From Epithemia pelagica (taxonomy: Eukaryota > Bacillariophyta > Bacillariophyceae > Surirellales > Surirellaceae): DNA of 64,000 bases. The notes under the pieces were generated by a model. The model saw nothing but the letters and a program-made list of their open reading frames with translations, searched no databases and was not told the origin of the DNA. This document shows, piece after piece, positions 9,263-18,592 of this stretch (position 1 is the first letter of the stretch; each line of letters opens with the position of its first letter). The DNA lies in contig OX337240.1 in assembly GCA_946965045.2 (NCBI GenBank), forward strand, positions 2,666,001-2,730,000, written 5' to 3'. Position numbers and translations under genes: made by a program.

Positions 9263-10690
9263 TCAAACGTTTCTCCTTTTACGTTGGCTCATGATAGCGC
9301 CGACACCCTTTGTGTCGTTATCGTGGCTCTCAGACGATTCCTCCGAAATGTCGGGTGTCTCATCTCCATCATTTTGACGAGGCTTCTTGTTGGGCTTGCT
9401 GGAAATAGCCCCAACTCCTCTTCGTTTATCTCGCTTTTCTCTGGCGTCACGTACTCTTTGACGTTCCTCGCCACTGAGCTTAGCCCATTCGTTGGGTTTA
9501 TAATAGCGGTCTGTTATTTCTTTCTCTTTCTTGTTTTCATTTTTCTTATTATTCTTTCCACCACCTTTGTTGGACGTGGAAGTAGATACACCAGAGATTC
9601 TTGCTTGTTTCCGACTTGCAGCGCTATAGGAAACCTTGCTATCAAGGACTTCCGCAAGGAAATTTGACGCATTCTCAAAGGTAGAGCGCAGAAATGGTGT
9701 AGCCAGGATTTGATTCTTGGCACTCTCAAGGCGAGAGTCAGAAGTTCCTGTCAACAGGATTCTCACCTTTCGCTCTTCGCTTACGGTCTCTCCTGTTGAT
9801 TCGAGATCCGTGAATCCTCGTTGGAGCGTTTCGATGTAACGCTCGTACGTGTAGTTACGCTTGGACCCGTCATAATAAGTGCTCTCAAGAATTTGATCAG
9901 CCTTAGCCCGAAGACGTGACTGAAAGGCATCGCCGAGATAGTGGGATTTGAGAGCTAGATAAGCGGCTCGTCCATTGCGAGTGCGTGCAAAAGACATCAC
10001 CCAACCCCAGCCAGGGCCATCATGTGTAACATGGCGGATTGTCTCCCATACAGCAACCATGTCCGTTGTAGCTGTTGGGCCTTCATGTGATGCTCGACGA
10101 ATCATCTCAGATAGAATGGTTGGTGTTCCAAAGCCATTCGGATCAGTTGCTTCTGGTTCCACAGCAGGATTCGCTCGTACATATGCGGCAAGTGGAATGC
10201 CACTCACTCCACGTTTGCGTTCGAAGTAATTGTCCAAATCCTCTAGGACAACGCGAATATTATCTACACTGGTAAGTTTCCCAGGTAGTTCGACATCATT
10301 ATCGTATTCGTCTTCAGCTTCCTTGAATCGATAGAGTAGATTCAGGTCATTCATTGTTGGTGGAACCGCAGCGAAGGTGCGGTTTATTTTCCCGATATGC
10401 ACAATATAATAACGAAGCATCTTCAGTTTCTTCTCGACCAGGTGTCCAATGAGCACTCCTGGATTAGCAATCATTGCTGGCACACCAGCTGGATCTGGGT
10501 TCGGGATGAGGCCACCAGGTTTACGAGCGTTGGTACAAATTTCGGCGACATCTGCCTCGCTGAGGACTTCAAAGTCGTAGACGGAGGTTAGGCCTTGACC
10601 ATTGAGAGCAGTACGAACTGCTGGATCGTTAATCTGCAAGACGACATCCAAGTACACGTTCAGTAGTTGCATAGGATTCGGTGCTGCCAT
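9263..10690 (-). CDS. Copia gag protein
   Basis: 475 residues starting MAAPNPMQLLNVYLDVVLQ. The N-terminal three quarters are mixed helical sequence as in Copia capsid proteins. The C-terminal ~110 residues are strongly basic and Lys/Asn-rich (SNKGGGKNNKKNENKKEKE), then a short acidic stretch, then a basic end. No CCHC zinc knuckle is present, so the basic tail probably serves as the nucleocapsid-like RNA-binding region. The stop is TGA at 9265-9263. The next codons stay in the same frame and lead into pol after four sense codons. The name rests on position between the 5' LTR and pol rather than on a motif. Confidence 0.85.
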   Translation of the reverse strand: MAAPNPMQLLNVYLDVVLQINDPAVRTALNGQGLTSVYDFEVLSEADVAEICTNARKPGGLIPNPDPAGVPAMIANPGVLIGHLVEKKLKMLRYYIVHIGKINRTFAAVPPTMNDLNLLYRFKEAEDEYDNDVELPGKLTSVDNIRVVLEDLDNYFERKRGVSGIPLAAYVRANPAVEPEATDPNGFGTPTILSEMIRRASHEGPTATTDMVAVWETIRHVTHDGPGWGWVMSFARTRNGRAAYLALKSHYLGDAFQSRLRAKADQILESTYYDGSKRNYTYERYIETLQRGFTDLESTGETVSEERKVRILLTGTSDSRLESAKNQILATPFLRSTFENASNFLAEVLDSKVSYSAASRKQARISGVSTSTSNKGGGKNNKKNENKKEKEITDRYYKPNEWAKLSGEERQRVRDAREKRDKRRGVGAISSKPNKKPRQNDGDETPDISEESSESHDNDTKGVGAIMSQRKRRNV

Positions 10691-11128
10691 GGTTGCGATT
10701 GTTCTTCTTTTTCGGACTTGTTCGGACTTTCCAGCGAAGTGAGCTTCGTTAGTTTTGGGGGAATTTTCACGTCATGGTCTCAGTTCTACTTGCGAGCGAG
10801 CGGTAGAATCGGAGTTTGAGAGCTTGCATGGTGTGCTAGGACGGCGCACGTCATTTAAGTAATGAACATGTCCGTATAGCTGCATCCTCAACGGCAGGAT
10901 GTTCGGCGCGTCCGCCATTGCCCGGTGTGTGCGCATATGCGGACCACACACCACATTCATCCATCTCGAGCCCCGTTGCAGGCGAGATATTGTTGAGAAG
11001 AATGGGAGTACAGGTATCCAACCTTGGGCAGTCATTCTTCCAAGCGAATGATCTAGATATTTCGCGACCTTCCCAGGCCATGGTGGGTATAGCATCTCAT
11101 TAGTTATTGCATTGGGTCTGATAAACCA
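10691..11128 (-). other. 5' leader and primer-binding site of Copia element 1
   Basis: This untranslated stretch of about 440 bp lies between the 5' LTR and gag. Its first bases on the minus strand are TGGTTTATCAGACCC (11128 downward), the inferred tRNA primer-binding site. No reading frame of note is present. Confidence 0.7.
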
Positions 11129-11240
11129 AATTACGATCGTGCGTCTAAGTGAAAAACTGAAATAGTGAGCTCTAAGCTACGCGTCCCGCATGGGTTAGCT
11201 ACTTGCCCAAAATTCGCTTAATATCAGTCGCCTTTCTTGG
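11129..11240 (-). repeat. 5' LTR of Copia element 1
   Basis: Partner of 4979-5090. It is bounded outside by GAGCA at 11241-11245 and inside by the TGG of the primer-binding site, which fixes both edges. Confidence 0.9.
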
Positions 11241-11245
11241 GAGCA

Positions 11246-12616
11246 TAACTCATAACGATAACAATCAACAATACGATTACTGCGAGAAGTATGAGCTCTC
11301 TAGTAGACTGTCTACTGTCATAATCTTATGCCTGTACCGAGTACCTGCAATAGGTAGTATACCAACTTCCGGTAATTTTCGTTTGTTCTCGGCCCATGTT
11401 ATATTTCTTTTCGTCCTAAGTCCAAACTCTATAAACTTCGTCGCGTCACCGACCCTCGGCCGGGCTTCTGACGTGACGCATTTGACGAACGAAGAGCCAC
11501 TGACGAACTGGACGAAATAGCGTCACCCTCGACGAACGGGGATAAACAAGGCAAAGACATAGAAGAAGGATGGAACTTACACATAATTACTAAGTTAATG
11601 GATACATATCATTTACGATGGACATGGGTTGCAGGTAGGTTAGTCTTTTCGCTTGTGGATCACAGGCGTACTGAGACTGACGCTGTCGAGCGGAGGCCAC
11701 GGATCGTCATCGTGTCATCACCATCACTATGTCGGTAGGGAGCAGGGACAGGTGCTCCCATCACTATCCTTGGCATCCATGTTTCACTTTGTAAAGACTG
11801 TTTTTGAGCTTCACTCGTCGTATTTGATCGCTAAATAATAGAGCCTTGTCAAAGATGAAACGAGTTCTCACATAATATTTCCTACATTTCGTCAACGTCT
11901 CGTCAGGGGACGATGGGCAGACGTGACAAGACGCGTTTTTCGTCGAGTCAGATGACGAAATGGATTCGTGACGCCCAAACTGCAAACCTCCTGATTTTGT
12001 CAACGTGTTCTGTGCTTACCCATGACACTCAGCTGATCGCGGCTCGAGAACTCCCAACCCCAACAGCCTCTTCGGACTTTGGAATTCGTAGGCGACGCTT
12101 CACGTACAATTGCTTTCTGTTGACGTCCCTGAGTTCTTTTCTTGAAGGAACTACCGGTAGGAAGGAGCAACCTCGTGACGGGAAGACCTTTACACTCCTA
12201 TCTCGTCTACTCCTAGTCATAATTCATCATGCAAAATCACCCTAAAGAGAAAGCGACTCTATCCTTTGAGTGAAGAGCATATGAAAGAACATGACATTGT
12301 TCTTGTAAGAAGTGAGAAGCTTTTCCCTGTCAACTCTACGGACGAGCATAGAGGAGTACCTACTCCTAGTATCTAGGTACTCCCACGAGTAGACATTGAT
12401 AGCCGAGTACGAAGTCATTCGTGACTGAGCGCGCCTCAATAAGCGACTGATCAGAAATTACGACGCGCGCATCTCCATCGACGTGCTTTCCACGCGCCGG
12501 GGGAGACTCTTGGATGGATTCGCCAAACGTCTCTCCCACACCCACAAGAAGGGAGCGCCATCCAAACATCGATGCACATCTGGATGAACCATTAATGCTC
12601 GTGCTGCAGAGAAATC
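11246..12616. other. Intergenic region with TGACG/CGTCA clusters
   Basis: No gene is seen. Two stretches, about 11430-11545 and 11885-11975, are dense in TGACG/CGTCA cores, including GACGTGACGC-like runs in both. Near 12350-12395 there is a self-complementary stretch around CTACTCCTAGTATCTAGGTA. The right end is the upstream region of the glycosyltransferase-like gene. Confidence 0.4.
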
Positions 12617-15010
12617 ATGAAAACGAAGGAAAGAACCTCCTACTCTCGTATGGCTTCCAGAGCCAGTCAACGAAAAAGCAAACGACCATTTCACCGTTTC
12701 TTCCCAAGGAATACATCCTCCTGTTTTCACATTGTATTGTGGTTGTCCGTCCTGCAAGCATGGACAACGTGGCACTTGTACAGTCATGTAGATCTTTTCA
12801 TGAACATGTACCAAATTATCGAAAGAGACGGTTCGTTCTGGTACAACAACAACAACTACCACATTGAGGCGGAGGAACCAGAACAAGGCAATGGTCAGGC
12901 GTGTCGGTACGATGGTCATTGTCCCATTGGAATGACATGCGGTGTGGTGGCCAAACACGACGACCATACGGAAATGCCAGGACAATGTCTTTTCCTGCCC
13001 ATTGTAGACAAGAACAATAAGGAAACGATCGATCGATCATCCCACCACCACCACGACCAAGACCGACTGGACTCTTGTGTTCAGGCCTGTCGCACCGAAT
13101 TGGAATGGGACGAGCACTTTTTTCATGGCACACAACCTCGCATCGTGTCGCATCAGGCCACGTCGTCGCACTCCAGACCGACTGGGTGTATTCTCGACTT
13201 TGTGCGACACTGGCCCGAGGAGGAATCTGCCGACGAGAACCACAACAACACGAATGAGGACGATTGGAAGACGGTGCATGCACACGATACCATGGTACCT
13301 CCCAACGAACCCGAACCCTCCATTGTCGCCTGGGAACAACACCGGTTTCGACATGTCGTACGAGTCGATCCGCTAAGGGTAACAACAACAACAGGAGTAG
13401 TACAATCCACCAATGAGACGGGCAAGAACAGTACCGATTCGACCCACTCAAAGGACAATGACGAACCATTCAAACTGTGGCGTGCCTATTGTTCGGCACC
13501 GTGTCACTCCCACCGTGATTGTAAAACCCAATCCACAATGCACCCGCATTCCTTGTGGTGGAATCCTGACAACGACGATGATGACGACTTATGGAAACAA
13601 CCCTGGCTCTGTGTGCAAGGAGCTTGTCAACGCAATTCGAAATTTTGGGAACCCACGACAAATCTTGTGTTGGACCCAAACGTGACAATCAAGACCAAGG
13701 ATGGCGGTTCTGCTACTTCCCATACCACCAATGAAACAATTCGAGCCATTTTACAGCAACGTCGGAACCAACACCAGTGGAACGAAATGGTGATTGTCAC
13801 GGCTGCCACCAATCCCTATTTTGATGGATTGCGCAATTTGGTTGCCTCGGCACGGTTTTGGGCACCCAATCATGCCGTCGTGATTTACAATTTGCGGGGA
13901 CTGAATCAACCCAATGAAACAGCCGAAGTACTTTCCTGGTCCAATGTCATTGCCATGGAATGGTGGGATAAGGGTATTCCCTCGCACTATCCCCGACATG
14001 TGCACAATGGCAAACAATATGCCTGGAAACCCCTGATTATACAAGAAACCCTGAAGCGGTATGGCATGATTTTTTGGTTGGATGCCGGTTCGACCTTGAC
14101 CGGTCCCATTTCTCCCGTCATTGATATCGTGAAACGGAATGGTCTGTTTTTAGTCAAAGGACAGGACACATCCATGCAAGCCAAATCCCATCCAGAAACA
14201 TATAGATGGTTTGGTTTGGACAAGGAAACCTTTCGGGGCACACAGCAACCTCATTTTTCCGGAAATACCCAAGCCTACCTGGCTCCTTCTCGTTTTGTGG
14301 AATCCATTGTCCAGTGCAATGCAGCGTGTGCGTGGAATGCATCGTGTATTGCTCCTCCAGGATCCACTTTGCGCAATCACCGATACGATCAAACCAGTTT
14401 GTCGCTGTGTGCCTATCATGCCCAAGCACCGCATCATACCGAATATTTGGCGGCCGATCAACGATCGTTGGCATCTAATATTTTGGAGGAAGCTTCCTAT
14501 CGCTTTGTATGGACGGCCCGCAAAAAATGTCGGACCTGTTATACCACGCAGACACAAAATTACTTGGACCGGGGCATTGTTCCCAAAAATTGGACGGCCA
14601 TGGATCCGAGTACGCGCATCTACCGCGTCGGGGCTCGACAAGCACATCATGTCAAAGTGGCCATTCATGGAGGAAACGCTCCTCCTTTGCCACGATTACG
14701 ACCGCAAGGTGTCAAGATCAAAACGTCCAACGGTCAAGGGGAACCAAAACCATTGGAACCTCACACGTTGATTTCCACGTCTGCTCCGACGAAAGCCGTC
14801 CCTGCGACAAACGTAACAAACGAGACGCAAGACATGATGGTGGATCGGAACACATCAAGTGTTCCAAAGACCATGGATGCAAGGAACAGTAGTACCACGG
14901 AGGAGACGATGGATGAAACGGTCACAACACATCCAACAGAGGCTACTATGCAAAGCATTGAAATGCCTAACTTTATATCGCATTCGAACCACCAGAAGAA
15001 TCAGCTGTGA
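12617..15010 (+). CDS. Type II membrane glycosyltransferase-like protein (DUF1647-like fold)
   Basis: 797 residues. A basic N terminus (residues 1-35) precedes one hydrophobic segment (about 36-55), the layout of a Golgi type II membrane enzyme. A Cys-rich lumenal stem follows (CRYDGHCPIGMTC about 97-109; several N-x-S/T sites). The likely catalytic region starts near 388 with MVIVTAATNPYFDG, continues through QYAWKPLIIQETLKRYGMIF, and has WLDAGSTLTGP with Asp about 489 as a DxD-like site. This resembles the GT-A-like DUF1647 family; the match is from memory of its pattern, so the sugar and acceptor are unknown. The last ~110 residues are Thr/Ser-rich. Beyond the stop, another frame continues the same Thr/Gln-rich style to 15165. 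A broken partial copy lies at 2103-2262. Confidence 0.7.
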   Translation: MKTKERTSYSRMASRASQRKSKRPFHRFFPRNTSSCFHIVLWLSVLQAWTTWHLYSHVDLFMNMYQIIERDGSFWYNNNNYHIEAEEPEQGNGQACRYDGHCPIGMTCGVVAKHDDHTEMPGQCLFLPIVDKNNKETIDRSSHHHHDQDRLDSCVQACRTELEWDEHFFHGTQPRIVSHQATSSHSRPTGCILDFVRHWPEEESADENHNNTNEDDWKTVHAHDTMVPPNEPEPSIVAWEQHRFRHVVRVDPLRVTTTTGVVQSTNETGKNSTDSTHSKDNDEPFKLWRAYCSAPCHSHRDCKTQSTMHPHSLWWNPDNDDDDDLWKQPWLCVQGACQRNSKFWEPTTNLVLDPNVTIKTKDGGSATSHTTNETIRAILQQRRNQHQWNEMVIVTAATNPYFDGLRNLVASARFWAPNHAVVIYNLRGLNQPNETAEVLSWSNVIAMEWWDKGIPSHYPRHVHNGKQYAWKPLIIQETLKRYGMIFWLDAGSTLTGPISPVIDIVKRNGLFLVKGQDTSMQAKSHPETYRWFGLDKETFRGTQQPHFSGNTQAYLAPSRFVESIVQCNAACAWNASCIAPPGSTLRNHRYDQTSLSLCAYHAQAPHHTEYLAADQRSLASNILEEASYRFVWTARKKCRTCYTTQTQNYLDRGIVPKNWTAMDPSTRIYRVGARQAHHVKVAIHGGNAPPLPRLRPQGVKIKTSNGQGEPKPLEPHTLISTSAPTKAVPATNVTNETQDMMVDRNTSSVPKTMDARNSSTTEETMDETVTTHPTEATMQSIEMPNFISHSNHQKNQL

Positions 15011-15434
15011 TACAATCCTCGCCTACAACTGAAACGACTATGGAACAACACAGTAGTCCCCAGCGCCAACCAGCAAAGCGATGGAATCACCAAAGTTCGT
15101 CGCAAAGGCAAATCAATACCACCGACGACAAAACAATCGAGAAAAGGATACAACCCAATCATTAGAAAATGACAGTTTTTATTTACAAAGAATGCATACT
15201 CTATAGGAAGCGTCAAGGTTATTGGAAATTTCACCTTCGTGTGAATCCTAAGCCTGAGTAGACCGCGGCGTGTCTGTGCAATCCTTTTCCCGCCAGCAGA
15301 TGTCACAACCAAGCATGGTTATAGCATCTAAGATTAGCTACGGGTTCTAACCTTACCAAAGTCATGTAACGGCGACCGACGGTCAGGCATCGGCCACATG
15401 GTTCGTTGCGAAGTTCCAAAAAAAAGCTACAACC

Positions 15435-16100
15435 ATGGTCCGGTATCAAGCGTACGTGGTGTTTGAAGCGATCCCCGGCTGCGCTCTGGGTGTCTATGAA
15501 AACTGGGACGAGGCACGGCGTGCCACCGAAGGATGGTCGGAAGACCCGCAAGGATTTCGCACCGTCGAAGAGGCTCATCACGTGTGGACAGGAGGTTCAC
15601 CGCAAAACCCCACGAGATTCTACATTGTCCCCACGATATCCGGCGTCGTTCATACTGTGTATTACCGTGCCAAACTTGCGGCTGGTGGTAGGGGAAAGGA
15701 AAAGTATATTCTCAAGTTTCGCACCCGACAGGAAGCAGAAGAGAATCTCGAGAGTCTCGGCATTCAACCCATCCGCGAAGGAGAAGAAGTGGTCGAACAA
15801 GAAGCTCCCATAGAGCACAGTTTTCAGCAGCCCCCGTCCCTCCAAGGAGCTGTTGAAAGAGTTTCGGGAGAGGAGTTTGAAAATGATCATGATGCCCCTG
15901 TTGATCGTGCAGCTGTCAGTTATTTGGCCAATGCAATGACGGAGCGATTCAGTCTCCTCGTGATCACTATTCAGGACCATGAAACCATTTCCAGAATGAG
16001 TGAGTTTCCAGATGACACTCCTGAAGTTGTCTTGCCAGCGGTTGATCGTTACAATGACCCTCAGAACGTTATCGAGAATATGCCACAACAACTTCCGTAG
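15435..16100 (+). CDS. RNase H1 N-terminal / caulimovirus viroplasmin-like domain protein
   Basis: 221 residues starting MVRYQAYVVFEAIPGCALGV, with a good context (ACCATGG). Residues about 5-50 match the small hybrid-binding domain at the N terminus of eukaryotic RNase H1: YVVFEAIPG, then GVYENWDEARRATEGW, then GFRTVEEAHHVW. In that family the domain binds RNA-DNA hybrid or dsRNA. No RNase H catalytic D-E-D-D region follows. The rest is a moderately charged stretch (KYILKFRTRQEAEENLESLG about 92-111) and an acidic tail. It is therefore a stand-alone binding-domain protein, not an active RNase H. No intron is needed. Confidence 0.7.
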   Translation: MVRYQAYVVFEAIPGCALGVYENWDEARRATEGWSEDPQGFRTVEEAHHVWTGGSPQNPTRFYIVPTISGVVHTVYYRAKLAAGGRGKEKYILKFRTRQEAEENLESLGIQPIREGEEVVEQEAPIEHSFQQPPSLQGAVERVSGEEFENDHDAPVDRAAVSYLANAMTERFSLLVITIQDHETISRMSEFPDDTPEVVLPAVDRYNDPQNVIENMPQQLP

Positions 16101-16475
16101 ATTCAAGACATTTGTGGTATATGGTGCTCAATCAGTGTTGTCTCACAAAGACTATCAAATTTAGAATAGGGCTCACATCGAGTCTAGAAATGGAATGGTA
16201 TCGAAAATCGGATAACTGGTCGATCCTTCAAGTGCTTGTCATTGTATTTGGGCATCATGGATGTCTCGGCTCAATCCCAGTTCAGGGGGCCGGCGATTTC
16301 TGAGGTCGTCGTAGATGCGTGTCCAAACTTCAAGAATAAAGACTCAGTGATAAGTGTGGTGATCATGGTCCTGTACCATGGTCTTCAAACATTGAAATCC
16401 TTGATACTTGACATGTATTGCTAGGAACGGTCCAATCCGAGAGCCACCTCGAAACACTTGGAAACACGTCACAAG
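16101..16475. other. Intergenic region, nothing recognised
   Basis: This is 375 bp between the viroplasmin-like gene and the left terminal repeat of the tyrosine-recombinase retroelement. Only short frames are present. Confidence 0.4.
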
Positions 16476-17101
16476 TAGGCAATGTAGAGGCCCAATCATT
16501 AGTTTCTGGAGAGGAGAGCGAATGTCTCTCCATGTTCTCCTATCGGACTTGTCGTCTCCTCATGGTGGAAATGATCCATCCAATACCCTGCCTTGTCATG
16601 AGTCATGAGATCAGACGAAGAGACGAATGCATGTAAATGCAAATGGTCGAACTAGAGAAGCAACGGCGTGGGTCACAGCGGCATTGTGCCCATGGCGTTT
16701 GGACAAGTTCCTCCAAGTTCCAACCGAAGCAAGGACTTGCTTCCGAATTCCGATTCAACTACCTAGGTATCGTCATCATGGGGCTCATTTGAAGAGATAC
16801 CACTTAGAATGTGTATTAGTTCTCCTTTGTGTACTATGATAGAGAATCGGGATTGGTCACCCAGTCAATTTATCGAATACATATTGGTCTTGCATAATTT
16901 TTCCTCCTGCATCTGCTCCGGATCATCCGTGGCCGCCTTTTGAGGTTGGGAATTGGGAATATGTGGCATGCCGAGAAACGATCGGCCACCGAGACCGAAA
17001 AATTAGGCACGGGCGTTTTCAAAGTGTCGACCGGCGTTTTTGCTTCTAGCTAAAGTTGGCACTCATTCCTGGATCGGACGTTGGAGCCATTCCGTCCATA
17101 T
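16476..17101 (+). repeat. R1: left 626-bp terminal direct repeat
   Basis: It matches 25014-25639 over its whole length with two single-base differences that I could find. It joins directly to repeat a1 at 17102. No reading frame of interest is present. Confidence 0.9.
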
Positions 17102-17316
17102 TTACCAGTCCTAAACGAGCGCGTCGTGTCGATGGCGCCAGCACAACATGGATCGGGCGCGCACCTTCCCCCAAAGAATGCGGCGCGGTCGACTCCTACC
17201 CAAGATAGATGAGAGAGAGACAGAGGAGCTCACAATCTTTGGTTTGTGCAGAGTCTCAAGCCATCACACGTTGTGACCAGAAGACTGGATCGTAGCGTAG
17301 ACACCTAAACAAAAAT
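17102..17316 (+). repeat. a1: first copy of the 215-bp internal repeat
   Basis: It runs from TTACCAGTCCTAAACGAGCG to CCTAAACAAAAAT. Copies a2 (23248) and a3 (24775) share both ends. It sits 39 bp upstream of the first gag ATG, so it probably carries leader or promoter sequence. Confidence 0.9.
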
Positions 17317-17355
17317 TGTTCGATTGTTGCCTTTGCCTTTGCTTACTTTTTCACT

Positions 17356-18591
17356 ATGACATTCAACGAGAACCCTTTTGACCTCCCTTCCGGTCCCGAC
17401 AAGACGATTCGTCGCTCTGATGCTGATGGTTTAGACCTTCTCGCGGATGTGGTGGAAAAGTCCTCGCTCCCAACCGGGACTACCTCGAAGTCTGCCAAGG
17501 CTGCGCCGCCTTCCATCCCGCCGACGGATAAGGGCGATCCCTTACCCTCTGATGAAGATTCTGCCTCCGTCCATTCGAAGCACCCTCCGAAGAAGAAGTC
17601 GAAGGTTGCGCGCGGGAATGGGATTCCCAAGTCTCCTTCCAATACTGCCAAGGTTACCCAAGATGACTTTGTTGATACCGATACCGATTTTCCGAAGACC
17701 CCAGAGAAAGTTCTAAAGAAGAAGAAGTCGAACCTCAAGAAAGACCCAACCGTTGAGATCCCTCCTTTTGAGACTCCTCCTCAGTTTTATGCTCGGATGA
17801 AGAAAGCCCTCCCTTCCAAGACGTGTTGCAAGTCAGAGTTGTTCTCCTACCCGTTTCCCCTCGACGAGACCGTCAAGTCGAAGTTCGATGCCATTGATAG
17901 CGACTTCTGGTCCGACTCCTTTTGCCGACCTTTCCATTTGACCGTGGAAAGTGATCCCGCTCACTGGGATTCACTTCTCTCCAAGTTTGACGATGTGAAG
18001 ACGCCGGCAGATTTCCAAGCCTTCTTGGAAATCCACTCGAAACGGAATCCTTTAGCCTTCCTTGGCTTTGATCGAAAGAAGAACCCTGTTGTGATTCATA
18101 ACATTTTCGTTTCTCCCGATTCCGGCTCGGTGCTTGCTCCGGACCCAGTTTTCCTTTGCTTTTGCAAAGATTCCCTAGACGTTCCCCCTGGTACATTTGA
18201 CCCAGAAGAACTTGCCTCGATCCTTAACAGCCTCGAATATCTTCGGATCCCATCCTTTGATGAGATTGTTTCTGCGTGCTTGATTAAAGATTCGGACTCC
18301 CTTTCTGGCCTTGCCTTTGATGCTTCCAAGTTTTCCGAGTTCGATCCCTACATTGCTTTTCCGGACAATCTCTCAGACAAGAAGGAAGACATCGAGTTTC
18401 GTTGCAAGCATCGGTTTGATTGTAAGAGTATTGTGTTGCTTCCGCCCTCAATCTCTGGTGAATTAATCAAGTTCTTGGATCCCTCTTGTCACTCGGTGCA
18501 CAAGAAGACCTCATACCCCAAGTTGAACATTCCGAACCTTGTTGCGTTCATCTTCGAAAAAAATTTTGTTGCGTTGGCGACGATCTTTTGA
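17356..18591 (+). CDS. YR-element gag-like protein, first part
   Basis: 411 residues from a clear ATG (17356) starting MTFNENPFDLPSGPDKTI. The first ~150 residues are low-complexity, Lys/Pro/Asp/Ser-rich with basic clusters such as HPPKKKSKVA. The rest is more globular. The stop is TGA at 18589-18591 in the context ATC TTT TGA ATA. A +1 shift at TTT-TGA would continue straight into the next ORF at GAA TAC, and the sequence on both sides reads as one protein. So this is either the first half of a frameshifted gag or a gene with a one-base insertion in a run of four T. Assigned as gag by position and by the zinc finger of the second part. Confidence 0.75.
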   Translation: MTFNENPFDLPSGPDKTIRRSDADGLDLLADVVEKSSLPTGTTSKSAKAAPPSIPPTDKGDPLPSDEDSASVHSKHPPKKKSKVARGNGIPKSPSNTAKVTQDDFVDTDTDFPKTPEKVLKKKKSNLKKDPTVEIPPFETPPQFYARMKKALPSKTCCKSELFSYPFPLDETVKSKFDAIDSDFWSDSFCRPFHLTVESDPAHWDSLLSKFDDVKTPADFQAFLEIHSKRNPLAFLGFDRKKNPVVIHNIFVSPDSGSVLAPDPVFLCFCKDSLDVPPGTFDPEELASILNSLEYLRIPSFDEIVSACLIKDSDSLSGLAFDASKFSEFDPYIAFPDNLSDKKEDIEFRCKHRFDCKSIVLLPPSISGELIKFLDPSCHSVHKKTSYPKLNIPNLVAFIFEKNFVALATIF

Positions 18592-18592
18592 A

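Larger units (their letters stand above)
4974..11245 (-). mobile_element. Complete Ty1/Copia-type LTR retrotransposon 1 with target duplication
   Basis: The element proper spans 4979-11240 on the minus strand. Direct repeats of 112 bp flank it with one mismatch (4979-5090 and 11129-11240). The five bases GAGCA occur immediately outside both ends (4974-4978 and 11241-11245), as expected for a target-site duplication. On the minus strand the 5' LTR is followed at once by TGGTTTATCAGACCC, a primer-binding site starting with the TGG that pairs with tRNA 3' CCA. The 3' LTR is preceded by a purine tract TTTTGAGGGGA. Gag and pol lie between in order. The LTRs are very short and do not start TG or end CA. 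Near-identical LTRs and an intact pol point to recent insertion. Confidence 0.9.

Noticed and set aside
16476-17101. R repeats as LTRs of an ordinary Gypsy or Copia element
   Set aside because: The enclosed genes encode a tyrosine recombinase, not a DDE integrase, and there are no TG...CA ends, PBS or PPT.
18543-18570. A-AAA-AAT as a -1 slippery heptamer in gag
   Set aside because: The downstream frame requires +1, not -1; the TTT-TGA site nearby explains the shift better.
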